Below the pieces are notes generated by a model. The model was not told where the DNA came from and searched no databases. It saw only the letters and a list, made by a program, of their open reading frames with translations. The position numbers and the translations under genes are program-made. A stretch of 30,688 bases of DNA from UBA7862 sp050872785. GTDB taxonomy: Bacteria > Bacillota > Clostridia > Christensenellales > UBA1242. The stretch lies in contig JBNMHO010000011.1 of the NCBI GenBank assembly GCA_050872785.1, forward strand, positions 1 to 30,688. Direction: 5' to 3'. Positions 7,595 to 15,844 of the stretch are shown piece after piece. The first letter of the stretch is position 1. Every line of letters starts with the position of its first letter.

Positions 7595-10585
7595 ATGGAA
7601 TATGTTTACGATAGAGAAAGATTTGACAATGCACTTTACAACGTCTTTTCAAAATATGCAAAGTCAGTTTCACTTGATTTCTCAGAAAACAAAGTTTTTT
7701 CTTCAGACGAACTAGAAGCGGCTGGTTTTTTGCCAGAAGATTTTTCTACACAACAAAAACTTGAAGGTGCAAGAATTTTCAACGATTGCGCTCGTGGAGG
7801 ACAATCTTTTGAGGAATATGTGAAATATATGGAGTTTTCCAGCAAGGGAATCAAAACAAAGGGTTATGACACTTTCTCAAAAATCTTGTCAGAAGAAATT
7901 TTGGGCAAACCACGTAAATTTTGGGGAGAAGCTTCTTTTGAAGATATTTGCTCATTCTTTGAAGACGGAAGTCTAAGCACCTACAGACCACTTCTTAAGA
8001 AGATTAAAAAACAAGCAAAACTTGCTTCAAAGGGAAGACTTAAAGAAGAAAACGCAATTTCTCCAAAATCATTTATGAGAATGATTTCTGCTGCTTGCAA
8101 CATTAACAATGCTTTTCAAAAAACAGAAGCAGGCGACAGACTTTTCCAAAACGAGCAAGCAAACGGCGCTTTTTCATACAACTATATCACTGAAAGTTAT
8201 TTAAGCAATGATTTGGCTTCAAACATTTTGAACAAGGGCTACACAGAAGATGACCTTGCAAAAATTGACGAAGACATTTACAAATGTGCAGAAAAACACG
8301 ATATGCGACTTGGCAGAAGAAAAGACGGAGATAGAATTTCACTTCGTGAAAGATTTACAACTTACAGAAGTAAAGATTTTCAATCAAACTTCATTCCAAG
8401 CAACGCTGTGGCATATGACGATTTGACAAAAGTTTTCAGAAGCAATCTACTTGCTCCATATGCTTTGGAAGAAATTTCACCAGAATTGCACCAAAGCCTT
8501 GAACAAGACGCTCCTATCTTTGCACAAGACGAGGACAACAGTCTTTCTGGTCAAACTGAAGAAAACATTGCAAGAGCAAGAGAATATGGCAAGATTATAG
8601 GCGATGTTTCATACAGTTTCTCAAAATTAGACGGAATTAACACAGACAATATTGAACTTGCAAAAACAATTTCAGACGAATTTGCAACTCGTGGCGGATA
8701 TGTTATGGACAAAGTTGAAGGACTTTCAACCCTTGCAGAAATTGCAATGAGTGACGAAGTTGTAAACAAACTTCCTCGTTCAGAAAAAATTTTCCGTGCA
8801 TATGCTCCAAATGTTGAACAAAATGACGTTATGCAAGTTTATGAACCAGACTTCGAACTTCCAATAAGCGAAAGACGTTTTGTCGGTTCTGGCTTTGTCA
8901 AAAACAACGGAATTATGTTCCCAGTTGACAACTTGCCAGTTTCCAAAAAACAAGACGCAGCACAAGGTGACAATGTTCAATATGAACTCAATGTCGGAAA
9001 TAATCTTGAAGACTTGAAAGCAGATTGGGAAAAGAAATTCCATATCAGTTTTGAACAAGTTGAAGAAGACGATATCCACTTTGGCAAAAACCCACTTGCA
9101 ACTGCATTTGCAGAACGTGCAAACGTAGAATACATCAAAGAAAATAAACCAAAACTTGAAAATTTTGACGATGTTAAGCAAGCAATGAAAGAACAATATG
9201 AAGCAAACATCGGCTTTAATGAAGTTAAAAAACAACCTAAAGAAGAAGTTGCTCCAGCAGAACAAGAACAACCACTAAATAGAAAGCCATATGGCTGCAA
9301 TGACACATTGTCCGTGCAACAAGCATATGAAATTTTGGTGGAAGCACTTGTAAGGTCAATCGAACAATTTAAAGTTGGCAATGTTTCAGAAACCTCAAGT
9401 TTTGATGAAATTGAACGTCAAGCAAAACTTTCTCGTCAAAAGAAAGTAAAAACTGCAAAAGAACCAAAAGCAAAGAAAGTGTCAAAGGCAACATCAAAGC
9501 CAAAAGCAGAAAAGAATGAAACTGCAGCCCAAAAAGAACAAGTTGAGAAAGTTGTGAATAACATAACAGAAGAAACTGCAGAAAAGATTGCAAAACCTGT
9601 TGCAGAACCTGCTCCTCAAAAAGATGAAAAACCAAAATTCAAAATGATTCTTGATATGGAAAAGGGAAAACTTGTTCCACATAAAATAGAAGAAGAAAAA
9701 GAAGTCAAAAAACCTGAAACTAAAAAACATTCTAAAGCACGAAAGGCTATGACCGAAGAAGAAAGAATGGAACCAAACATGGCAGAGATTATAGCTTGCA
9801 GAAGTGTTGAAAAACTTATAATTGATGCAGAAACAATCGGATTTATTTCAAGAGATGAAGTGGCAGGGTATATAAAGAAAATTTCAGATGACAAAGAAAA
9901 AAACAAGGAACTTTTGAAAGAAGTTAAAGAAGTAGTTCTTAGCAGATTTAAGCAAGAAACAAAACGAACAAAATCAAAAATAAAAGAAACAAAGAAAAAT
10001 ATTCAAACAATTTCTGAAGTAACCGAGGAAACTAAAGAAGAAATTAAGGACAATGTTAAAGAAGAAAAAGTTGAACAACCTGCAAAAGTAGCCGAAAAAG
10101 TTGAAGAAACTATGCCAGCGGAACTTGACCTGAGTGGAATTGAAACACCAGCAGTAGTCAAAAAAGAAAACTTTGAAATTTCTGAAAAACAAGCAGAAGA
10201 CATGATAACTCTTGCTGATAAAAACATTATTTCTCCAGAAAACACATTCCAAATTATGGGCATGGGAGATAGCAAGCAAGAAACAGTCAAAGAACAAAAA
10301 ACAGCCAAGAAGCCTACTGCAAAAGAAAGACTTGAAGCTGAACAAAAAGAACGTCTTGAAAGAGCAATTAAGAAGGCAAGAAAAGTTTCTTCCAAAAAGA
10401 CAAAGAAAGAAACAGTTGAAGAGGTTGCTGAAGAAGTCGCTCCAAAACAAGAAGACAAAACAAAGAGATCTTCAGGAAAATTTTTGTTCAATGGAAGATA
10501 TGTTTCTCGTGAGGAACTAGAAAACCTTGACGAAGAAGAAGTTGTTTCATTTGACAATGATGACGAATTTGCCCCAAGCAAATAA
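7595..10585 (+). CDS. Large charged protein of unknown function, next to T4SS genes
   Basis: 996 residues, not recognised. The first half (about 1-520) has mixed composition and looks like a folded, mostly helical protein. From about 540 on it becomes low in complexity and rich in Lys, Glu, Ala, Pro and Val, with alternating basic and acidic patches and probable coiled coils (about 600-960). It ends in an acidic tail after a short more ordered piece (FLFNGRYVSREELE). There is no signal peptide or membrane segment, so it should be cytoplasmic. The ATG is preceded by GAGGGA and by a near-consensus promoter. Its place directly after the VirB4 operon suggests a partner or substrate of the T4SS, but nothing in the sequence proves it. 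An 81-residue gene follows 34 nt later and is probably cotranscribed. Confidence 0.85.
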   Translation: MEYVYDRERFDNALYNVFSKYAKSVSLDFSENKVFSSDELEAAGFLPEDFSTQQKLEGARIFNDCARGGQSFEEYVKYMEFSSKGIKTKGYDTFSKILSEEILGKPRKFWGEASFEDICSFFEDGSLSTYRPLLKKIKKQAKLASKGRLKEENAISPKSFMRMISAACNINNAFQKTEAGDRLFQNEQANGAFSYNYITESYLSNDLASNILNKGYTEDDLAKIDEDIYKCAEKHDMRLGRRKDGDRISLRERFTTYRSKDFQSNFIPSNAVAYDDLTKVFRSNLLAPYALEEISPELHQSLEQDAPIFAQDEDNSLSGQTEENIARAREYGKIIGDVSYSFSKLDGINTDNIELAKTISDEFATRGGYVMDKVEGLSTLAEIAMSDEVVNKLPRSEKIFRAYAPNVEQNDVMQVYEPDFELPISERRFVGSGFVKNNGIMFPVDNLPVSKKQDAAQGDNVQYELNVGNNLEDLKADWEKKFHISFEQVEEDDIHFGKNPLATAFAERANVEYIKENKPKLENFDDVKQAMKEQYEANIGFNEVKKQPKEEVAPAEQEQPLNRKPYGCNDTLSVQQAYEILVEALVRSIEQFKVGNVSETSSFDEIERQAKLSRQKKVKTAKEPKAKKVSKATSKPKAEKNETAAQKEQVEKVVNNITEETAEKIAKPVAEPAPQKDEKPKFKMILDMEKGKLVPHKIEEEKEVKKPETKKHSKARKAMTEEERMEPNMAEIIACRSVEKLIIDAETIGFISRDEVAGYIKKISDDKEKNKELLKEVKEVVLSRFKQETKRTKSKIKETKKNIQTISEVTEETKEEIKDNVKEEKVEQPAKVAEKVEETMPAELDLSGIETPAVVKKENFEISEKQAEDMITLADKNIISPENTFQIMGMGDSKQETVKEQKTAKKPTAKERLEAEQKERLERAIKKARKVSSKKTKKETVEEVAEEVAPKQEDKTKRSSGKFLFNGRYVSREELENLDEEEVVSFDNDDEFAPSK

Positions 10586-10619
10586 AATCTAAAACTTTAA
10601 AATAATAGGAGGAAAGATT

Positions 10620-10865
10620 ATGGCAAAGGAAATTGATTATAGCTTTAAAATTTTGGAGGAAATTTTGACACTCAAAAAATATTCCTCAAGAGAAGAAGTG
10701 ATGACTGCAGGGCAAGTTATGGTGAACATCGCTGACAAACACGAAGACTGCTCCGACAAATTGAAGGAAGCCTATCACGAAGCTTACAAAAAATTGGATA
10801 CATTGTCATTTGACGAAATGAACGAAATTATTGACATTTTGTCATCATATGACGATGAAGACTAA
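10620..10865 (+). CDS. Small acidic helical protein of unknown function
   Basis: 81 residues, not recognised. Predicted to be almost all helix, with no Cys and no membrane segment, ending in an acidic SSYDDED tail. The ATG has a strong AGGAGGAAAG site. It follows the 996-residue gene by 34 nt with no terminator between, so the two are likely one operon; a terminator follows at 10884. Overall it looks like a small helical adaptor or regulator, but no family can be assigned. Confidence 0.75.
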   Translation: MAKEIDYSFKILEEILTLKKYSSREEVMTAGQVMVNIADKHEDCSDKLKEAYHEAYKKLDTLSFDEMNEIIDILSSYDDED

Positions 10866-10883
10866 TTAAGACGAATTTTTTGC

Positions 10884-10911
10884 AAAAAGTGTGGGGTGAC
10901 CCGCATTTTTT
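10884..10911 (+). terminator. Intrinsic terminator after the 81-residue gene
   Basis: TGTGGG (10890-10895), loop GTGA, CCCGCA (10900-10905), then six T. The stem is extended by an A-rich stretch on the left that pairs with the T run. Confidence 0.85.
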
Positions 10912-10924
10912 GTTGCATGGACAT

Positions 10925-10953
10925 TTGACGGGACGGGTAGATTTTGTTAAAAT
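10925..10953 (+). promoter_or_regulatory. Promoter giving a predicted leaderless mRNA
   Basis: TTGACG (10925-10930), 17-nt spacer, TAAAAT (10948-10953). The ATG of the next gene begins 6 nt after the -10 box, so transcription would start at or next to the A of the ATG. There is no SD site. Confidence 0.8.
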
Positions 10954-10959
10954 ATTTGT

Positions 10960-11526
10960 ATGGAAAAAAAATATAAACGCTGCCCCAGATGCGACAGAAA
11001 GTTGCTCGCTGCGGACACAAGATGTGATATGTGCGGATTGATTTTTGAACGACTTTCTCACGCCACAAACAGAGCGGGCAAAGTCGCCCTAAAAAATCAT
11101 GAAGAAAACAAAGTCGTTTACACAACAAAATGCCCAGATGTGAACAAATGGAAACTTCTTTTATGTGCAATTTTTGGCGGTTGGTTTGGCTTGCAATATC
11201 AAAAAGTTGGCAGAAACAAAATGTTTCTATTTATGCTTGCCTCGTTTTTTATGCTCATCGCTTTCACTGCAATAAGCCTAACGCCAACTTTTGCACAATT
11301 TGTTTTTTCAAACAAATATTTGGGACTTATTGCTTGGGCAATGGTTTTCCCAGGTTCTGTGGGCTTTGTTATGTGGGTTGTGTCAGTTTTTCAAATACTG
11401 TTTAACACATTCAAAATGCCAGTTTCCATAGACGAGGAGTATATCGTTCAAGACGAAGAAGTGGCAAAAGAACTTGTTGAACAATCGAAGTCGGATAGAA
11501 TTGCAAAAAAATCGCACAAAAAATAA
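10960..11526 (+). CDS. Zinc-ribbon membrane protein (TM2-like)
   Basis: 188 residues. An N-terminal zinc ribbon is formed by two CxxC pairs (C8/C11 and C22/C25). After a linker come three hydrophobic stretches (about 64-80, 87-110, 121-150); the first pair, with GGWFGLQ between charged residues, resembles a TM2 domain. The tail is charged and cytoplasmic by the positive-inside rule. Zinc-ribbon plus TM2-like proteins are common in low-GC Gram-positives but their function is not established. The gene stands alone between a terminator and mnmA and has a leaderless promoter; the CDS starts MEKKYKRCPRC with no upstream SD. The family name is a moderate-confidence call. Confidence 0.7.
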   Translation: MEKKYKRCPRCDRKLLAADTRCDMCGLIFERLSHATNRAGKVALKNHEENKVVYTTKCPDVNKWKLLLCAIFGGWFGLQYQKVGRNKMFLFMLASFFMLIAFTAISLTPTFAQFVFSNKYLGLIAWAMVFPGSVGFVMWVVSVFQILFNTFKMPVSIDEEYIVQDEEVAKELVEQSKSDRIAKKSHKK

Positions 11527-11697
11527 CAAATTTTATGTAAATTTTCTGTGTGAGAGCGTTTTTAAGAACAAAAATGTAGTAATTTCATTGAAAAACACAC
11601 ATTTTTATAGGAAATTTGATTATATTTTTAGTTTTACCCTAAAAATTATGTTAAAAAATTAAACTTCTGTGAAGAAAAAGATTAAATTGGAGAAAAA

Positions 11698-12786
11698 ATG
11701 GAAGAAAAAACAACTGTTGTAGTTGGAATGAGTGGCGGAGTTGACAGTGCTGTTTCTGCGCTACTTCTGAAACAACAAGGATACAACGTCATTGGACTTT
11801 TTATGGACAACTGGGAAGAAAAGGACGATACTGGTGTTTGCACAGCGACCGAAGACTATGAAGACGTCAGACGGGTTTGCGAAACAATAGGCATCCCATA
11901 TTATTCAGTCAACTTTTCAAAAGAATATTGGGACAGAGTTTTCGTGCACTTCCTCAGCGAATATGAAAAAGGCAGAACCCCAAACCCAGATGTTTTGTGC
12001 AATAGAGAAATTAAGTTTGGACCTTTTCTTGAATATGCGAAAATGCTTGGAGCGGACAAAATCGCAACGGGGCATTATTGCAAAGTGGAGAAAGTTGGCA
12101 AATATTATCAACTTAAAAAAGCATTTGACAAATCAAAGGACCAAAGTTATTTCCTAAACCAACTTTCACAAGCGCAACTTTCACAAGTCATTTTCCCATT
12201 GGCAGACATTCCCAAAACAAAAGTTAGGGAACTTGCGGAACAATATAACCTTGCCAATGCAAAGAAAAAGGACAGCACGGGTGTGTGCTTCATTGGTGAA
12301 AGAAATTTCAAAAACTTCTTGAAGCACTACATTCCAGCCACCCCAGGGGATATTGTGGACACGAACGGCAATGTTGTTGGACATCATGACGGTGTTTTGT
12401 ATTACACCTTAGGACAGCGAAAAGGCTTGAATATAGGCGGAAAGGCTGGTGGAAATGGCGAAAGGTGGTTTGTTTTTGACAAAGATGTCAAAAACAATCG
12501 ACTTATTGTTCACCAAGGTGAGGACGACAAACTGTTCAGCAATTATTTGCTAGCCAAAGAATTTAACTGGATTCCACACCTTCCAGAAAAGCAAACCTTT
12601 GATTGCCTTGCAAAATTCCGTTATAGACAACCAGACCAAGGCGTCACTGTTTATGTTGAAGGAAAAGATGTTAAAATTGTGTTCAAAGAACCTCAACGTG
12701 CCGTAACCCCAGGACAATATGTTGTGCTTTATGATGAACAAGAAAATTGCCTCGGTGGAGGAGTTATCGACCGAGTTTTCAAATAA
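11698..12786 (+). CDS. mnmA: tRNA-uridine 2-sulfurtransferase MnmA
   Basis: 362 residues, the usual length. It thiolates U34 of tRNAs for Lys, Glu and Gln. The PP-loop SGGVDS is at 12-17, the first catalytic Cys (C101) sits in VLCNREIKF, and the second (C197) in STGVCFIGER; the central and C-terminal barrel motifs (GQRKGL; PGQYVVLYD) are present. The ATG follows TTGGAG. The 171-nt AT-rich stretch upstream (11527-11697) must hold its promoter, but no clear -35/-10 pair was found there. It ends in a terminator whose right arm overlaps the promoter of the next gene. MnmA needs a sulfur donor such as a cysteine desulfurase, which is not encoded nearby. Confidence 0.97.
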   Translation: MEEKTTVVVGMSGGVDSAVSALLLKQQGYNVIGLFMDNWEEKDDTGVCTATEDYEDVRRVCETIGIPYYSVNFSKEYWDRVFVHFLSEYEKGRTPNPDVLCNREIKFGPFLEYAKMLGADKIATGHYCKVEKVGKYYQLKKAFDKSKDQSYFLNQLSQAQLSQVIFPLADIPKTKVRELAEQYNLANAKKKDSTGVCFIGERNFKNFLKHYIPATPGDIVDTNGNVVGHHDGVLYYTLGQRKGLNIGGKAGGNGERWFVFDKDVKNNRLIVHQGEDDKLFSNYLLAKEFNWIPHLPEKQTFDCLAKFRYRQPDQGVTVYVEGKDVKIVFKEPQRAVTPGQYVVLYDEQENCLGGGVIDRVFK

Positions 12787-12790
12787 AATG

Positions 12791-12859
12791 ATATGCAACT
12801 TAATTGCAAACTCTACAATTTGTAGAATTTATGCAAAAACAAGTTGCATATTTTTTTTT
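12791..12859 (+). terminator. Terminator of mnmA with a nested palindrome
   Basis: ATATGCAACTT (12791-12801) pairs with AAGTTGCATAT (12841-12851) and is followed by nine T (12851-12859). The long loop contains a second hairpin, TCTACAA / TTGTAGA (12812-12826). The right arm also supplies the -35 box of the XRE gene promoter. Confidence 0.8.
12809..12829. repeat. Palindromic element, copy 1 (possible operator)
   Basis: A 21-bp sequence, AACTCTACAA-TTT-GTAGAATT, that matches the palindrome at 25983-26003 in 18 of 21 positions. It lies just upstream of the XRE regulator promoter (-35 at 12844). It may be the regulator's own operator, or simply part of the terminator. Confidence 0.4.
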
Positions 12860-12872
12860 AATATACTAAAAT
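12844..12872 (+). promoter_or_regulatory. Leaderless promoter of the XRE gene
   Basis: TTGCAT (12844-12849), 17-nt spacer, TAAAAT (12867-12872), then 6 nt to the ATG. No SD site. The -35 box is inside the right arm of the mnmA terminator. Confidence 0.75.
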
Positions 12873-12878
12873 GAATGT

Positions 12879-13550
12879 ATGGAAGAAAATATCACTCAAA
12901 ATCAAGTTTATGAAAATGATGAAATCAGAACTGTGATTGCAAAGAACCTTGTCCATTTCAGAAAGGCAAGCAAACTCACACAACTTGAACTTGCAGAAAA
13001 ACTTTTGTATTCTGACAAAAACATTTCCAAGTGGGAGCGTGGCGAGGCAATTCCAGACATAATCGTGCTAAGTCAACTTGCAAACCTCTATGGCGTGACG
13101 GTCAACGATTTTTTGTGTCCACACTCTGAAGAGGAAATTCCAGCGGTCAAGAATGAAAAACACAAAACAAAACTTTTTTCGACCAAGCAACTTATGATAA
13201 CCATGTTATCAACTGGGCTTGTTTGGCTGGTTGCCGTTGGGCTTTTTTGCATCTGCTTCAATTTCATTCCAGCGTTGAAAGATGAATGTTGGAAAATTTA
13301 TATCATGGCAATCCCAGTTTCATTTATAGTTTGCCTTGTATTCTCAAGTATTTGGTGCACGAATATGTTAAATTGCATTTTTGTATCTTGCCTCACATGG
13401 TCAGTGGCTCTTGCATTTTATATTTGTCTGCCACTTGAATTCAGTTGGCTAGCATTTATTCTTGCCATTCCAGTTCAAGTTTTGACGCTTTTGTGGTTTG
13501 TCTTCAGAAAAATTAGGGACAAGCAGAAACTAAAAGAGGCGTCAAAGTGA
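12879..13550 (+). CDS. XRE-family regulator with C-terminal membrane segments
   Basis: 223 residues. A Cro/C1-type helix-turn-helix covers about 17-78 (TQLELAEKL followed by ISKWERGEAIPD). A linker leads to four hydrophobic helices (about 107-130, 140-160, 163-183, 189-211) and a short basic tail. Membrane-tethered XRE proteins of this layout are common in Bacillota; most have no known signal. The gene is predicted leaderless. Its TGA stop overlaps the GTG start of yigZ, so the two are translationally coupled. A palindrome just upstream of its promoter is a candidate site for autoregulation. Confidence 0.88.
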   Translation: MEENITQNQVYENDEIRTVIAKNLVHFRKASKLTQLELAEKLLYSDKNISKWERGEAIPDIIVLSQLANLYGVTVNDFLCPHSEEEIPAVKNEKHKTKLFSTKQLMITMLSTGLVWLVAVGLFCICFNFIPALKDECWKIYIMAIPVSFIVCLVFSSIWCTNMLNCIFVSCLTWSVALAFYICLPLEFSWLAFILAIPVQVLTLLWFVFRKIRDKQKLKEASK

Positions 13551-14134
13551 ATACAATCTTGAGTGAAAAACAAGGGAAGTATGTTGAGGAGAGGTCAAAG
13601 TTTTTGTCGTTTTGTTTTGCAGTTTTGTCAAAAGATGAAGTTACAAAAAACTTATCGAATATCAAAAGCAAACATCCTTCATGCAGACACGTTTGTTATG
13701 CCTACAGAATTTTTGATAAAGACCTTATAGAACGCTCATGTGAGGACGGCGAGCCAAGTGGCACTGCTGGTTCACAAATTCTACAACTGCTTAAGGAAAA
13801 TGATGTAATAAATACATTGTGTGTTGTCGTCAGATATTTTGGCGGAGTAAAACTGGGAACTGCAAATCTTGGCAGAGCATACAAGGAAGCGGCCCGTCAA
13901 ACCTTAACAGAAAACTTAACTAAAGTGGAACTCAAAACTCTTTATAAAGGTTTATGTGATTATCCATTGTTTTCACAAATAAAGCAAGAATGTGACAAAA
14001 GAAAAATTAAATTTGAAAATGTGTCCTACGACAATAATATAAAATTTGAAGTATATCTTTCAGATGAAAATTATCTTTGGCTAAAGGGAATTGTCCCGCT
14101 TGAGATAACTGACAAAACCCAGTATTCATGCTAA
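13547..14134 (+). CDS. yigZ: YigZ/IMPACT-family protein (UPF0029)
   Basis: 195 residues. The N-terminal UPF0029 domain is clear: RSKFLSFCF near the start, SCRHVCYAYRI, then EDGEPSGTAG and VVRYFGGVKLGTANLGRAY. The C-terminal part (about 130-195) fits the small ferredoxin-like second domain. The family's cellular role is not settled; the eukaryotic homolog IMPACT acts on translational control. GTG start, in a GTGA overlap with the XRE gene's stop, with GAGG at 13535-13538. Confidence 0.92.
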   Translation: MNTILSEKQGKYVEERSKFLSFCFAVLSKDEVTKNLSNIKSKHPSCRHVCYAYRIFDKDLIERSCEDGEPSGTAGSQILQLLKENDVINTLCVVVRYFGGVKLGTANLGRAYKEAARQTLTENLTKVELKTLYKGLCDYPLFSQIKQECDKRKIKFENVSYDNNIKFEVYLSDENYLWLKGIVPLEITDKTQYSC

Positions 14135-14210
14135 AAGTAGCGATTATAATTCTTATAAAACAAGGGGTAAATGGGTGGCAAACAATATGAGATTTTATGC
14201 GAGGTGAAAT

Positions 14211-14840
14211 TTGCAAATAACTAAAATAGAAGTGCAGAAACGCAATAAAAATAGGGTAAATTTGTATCTCGACGATGAGTTTTTTTGTGGATTATCACTT
14301 GAAACAGTGATGAGAAATCATTTGAAGGAAGGACAACAAGTATCTGAACAAAACATTGAATATTTGAAGAATGAAACTGAAAAGCAAGTCGCCTTGGAAA
14401 AAGCCACTGGATACATAGCAAAATGTCAAAAAACAAAGAAACAAATAAGTGATTATCTACTAAAAAAGGGCTTTGAAGCGGAAATTATAGATTATGTGAT
14501 AGAAAAGCTAGGAGAATATCACTTTGTTGATGATGAATTGTTTGCAAAAAACTATGTTAAATCAAAAAGCAAGAATTGTGGCAAAAAGAAGCTTGAATAT
14601 GAACTAAAACATAAAGGAGTTGAAGAACAGATAATAAACGACAGTATCGAAAACTACACTGAAGACGAAAAGACTGTTGTTCATGTGCTTGAAAAATATC
14701 TTAAAAATAAGCCGCTGGATTTGAAAACAAAACAAAAGGCGTTTAGGTATCTTATGTCACATGGATATTCGTCAGATGTCGCTTCAGCAGCAATAAGTAG
14801 AAAATATAAATCTCAAGATTTAGACGAATGTATTGAATAA
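14211..14840 (+). CDS. recX: Regulatory protein RecX
   Basis: 209 residues, a usual RecX length, made of three-helix repeats (Y-I-A...Q-I-S-D-Y-L-L-K-K-G-F, then F-V-D-D-E-L-F-A-K-N-Y, then L-E-Y-E-L-K-H-K-G-V and a fourth near the C terminus). RecX binds RecA filaments and limits recombinase activity. The start is TTG at 14211 with GAGGTG at 14201-14206, which is rather close (4 nt). A TATAAT lies at 14145-14150 but with no good -35, so the gene may have its own weak promoter or be read through from yigZ. recA is not in the window. Confidence 0.9.
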   Translation: MQITKIEVQKRNKNRVNLYLDDEFFCGLSLETVMRNHLKEGQQVSEQNIEYLKNETEKQVALEKATGYIAKCQKTKKQISDYLLKKGFEAEIIDYVIEKLGEYHFVDDELFAKNYVKSKSKNCGKKKLEYELKHKGVEEQIINDSIENYTEDEKTVVHVLEKYLKNKPLDLKTKQKAFRYLMSHGYSSDVASAAISRKYKSQDLDECIE

Positions 14841-14952
14841 TAGAAAAAATAGTATAATGCAAGTTAATTTTAAATAAAAAAGACCAAATAATTAAAACAA
14901 AAGATATATTTAAACAAAAAAATGATAAAAATTGCATATTTTGGAGGTAAAA

Positions 14953-15363
14953 ATGCGTAAAATATCAAAACATGTTCAAATTGAAGGACCAATAGAACAT
15001 AGAAAAGAAGACCCTAAAATTCAAGTTGGAATAGATATTGAAAGGGTAGTAAGATTTAGAGATTTTAAATATCCAGAAAAATTGTTTACAGCGAAAGAAC
15101 TTGAGTATTTTCAAAAGTTCGCAGACAAAGCGGTGCATATGGCTGGCACATTTTGTGCAAAGGAAGCAGTTTCAAAGGCAATAAAGACTGGGCTTGGGAA
15201 AGAAGTCGGTGTGCAAGATATTGAAATATTGCATGACGAATATGGTGCCCCTTATGTCAACGATATCAATGGAAAACTTGAGCCAATTTTAGGGCCCAAT
15301 GACCTTGATGTTTCAATCGCACATTCGGACGAAATTGCAGTTTCAACATGTATTTTGTATTAA
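14953..15363 (+). CDS. acpS: Holo-[acyl-carrier-protein] synthase AcpS
   Basis: 136 residues. It transfers 4'-phosphopantetheine from CoA to acyl carrier protein. Family motifs: VGIDIERV (25-32, metal-binding D28), FCAKEAVSKAIKTG (67-80, E71) and VSIAHSDEIAVS near the end. The motif GIDIE usually starts at residue 4-6, so the protein has an N-terminal extension of about 20 charged residues, or starts later than called. ATG 14953 was chosen because GGAGG (14943-14947) lies 5 nt upstream; a longer reading from 14932 would include the SD site itself. A TATAAT at 14853-14858 with a weak -35 probably gives a leader of about 90 nt. Confidence 0.92.
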   Translation: MRKISKHVQIEGPIEHRKEDPKIQVGIDIERVVRFRDFKYPEKLFTAKELEYFQKFADKAVHMAGTFCAKEAVSKAIKTGLGKEVGVQDIEILHDEYGAPYVNDINGKLEPILGPNDLDVSIAHSDEIAVSTCILY

Positions 15364-15367
15364 AAAC

Positions 15368-15411
15368 AATGCTTTTTTAGCCATTTTTTTGATAAAAATG
15401 AAGCATTTTTA
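15368..15411 (+). terminator. Terminator of acpS
   Basis: AATGCTT (15368-15374) pairs with AAGCATT (15401-15407), and inside it CATTTTT (15382-15388) with AAAAATG (15394-15400). A T-rich tail follows. The left side has a bulge, so efficiency is uncertain. Confidence 0.6.
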
Positions 15412-15464
15412 GTGTTTTTAAAATAAGAATGTTGTTTCATAATTCGTATTATTTTATTTACGTT

Positions 15465-15493
15465 TTGACCATGCTAACCTTTTTGATAATTAT
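15465..15493 (+). promoter_or_regulatory. Possible promoter upstream of the second terminator
   Basis: TTGACC (15465-15470), 17-nt spacer, AATTAT (15488-15493). The -35 is good, the -10 matches four of six. It would start transcription about 45 nt before the hairpin at 15542. Confidence 0.3.
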
Positions 15494-15541
15494 TTGATTA
15501 TATGCTTTTATATCACATATAATTCAATTTAAATAAGCTTT

Positions 15542-15566
15542 GAACCTCGGGTGGGGTTCTTTTTTT
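15542..15566 (+). terminator. Intrinsic terminator upstream of the mazF operon
   Basis: GAACCTC (15542-15548), loop GGGT, GGGGTTC (15553-15559; one T-G wobble), then seven T. It lies about 180 nt after acpS and 100 nt before the small gene, so it ends either a short RNA or a leader. Confidence 0.75.
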
Positions 15567-15667
15567 ATGAAAAATGTGTTAAATCTTTCATTTGGATAAT
15601 AATTATTTTGCTTCACAAACTAAGTTCGAAATGGTGGTTTAAATTTGCAAAAAGGGGGAATTATTTG

Positions 15668-15844
15668 ATGAAAGATAGCACAACTTTTGTGATTAACAAT
15701 TATTGCGTCTGCACTCATACACTTTATGTGAGGGGAAATTTTGATAAATATTTTTGGGTCAAAAAATCTGTAACGAATGAGGGCAGAATTGTTGAAGAAA
15801 AGTTTGTGTTTGATTATCAAAAATTTGTGCGGGGTTTTGTATGA
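15668..15844 (+). CDS. 58-residue protein overlapping mazF, candidate antitoxin
   Basis: Not recognised. 58 residues, rich in aromatic residues and in short beta-like stretches (TTFVINNYCVC; TLYVRGNF; EEKFVFDY). It does not show the ribbon-helix-helix or SpoVT/AbrB pattern of usual MazE partners. ATG 15668 was chosen because AGGGGGAA lies 7-9 nt upstream; the reading frame is open further back to 15551, but that would begin inside a terminator. Its TGA stop overlaps the mazF start (ATGA), the coupling typical of toxin-antitoxin pairs. Antitoxin function is inferred from position only. Confidence 0.6.
   Translation: MKDSTTFVINNYCVCTHTLYVRGNFDKYFWVKKSVTNEGRIVEEKFVFDYQKFVRGFV

Larger units (their letters stand above)
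15364..15667 (+). other. 304-nt intergenic region between acpS and the MazF operon
   Basis: No credible gene. It holds the acpS terminator (15368-15411), a possible promoter (15465-15493), a second terminator (15542-15566) and an AT-rich stretch with the SD site AGGGGGAA of the small gene at 15668. A very short transcript of about 70 nt, or an attenuated leader for the toxin operon, would fit this order. Confidence 0.6.

Noticed and set aside
8780..9271. Long minus-strand frames across the 996-residue gene (also 9974-10581)
   Set aside because: They are antisense shadows of Lys/Glu-rich coding sequence, giving Phe/Leu/Ser-rich translations with no SD or promoter.
15542..15566. T-box riboswitch element (GGGTGG in the hairpin)
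   Set aside because: The GGGTGG lies in the loop of a simple terminator; the specifier stem and the rest of the T-box pattern are absent, and downstream is a toxin operon rather than an aminoacylation or amino-acid gene.
15551..15667. Longer reading of the small mazF partner from GTG 15551
   Set aside because: It would start inside a terminator and lacks an SD site; the ATG at 15668 has AGGGGGAA correctly spaced.
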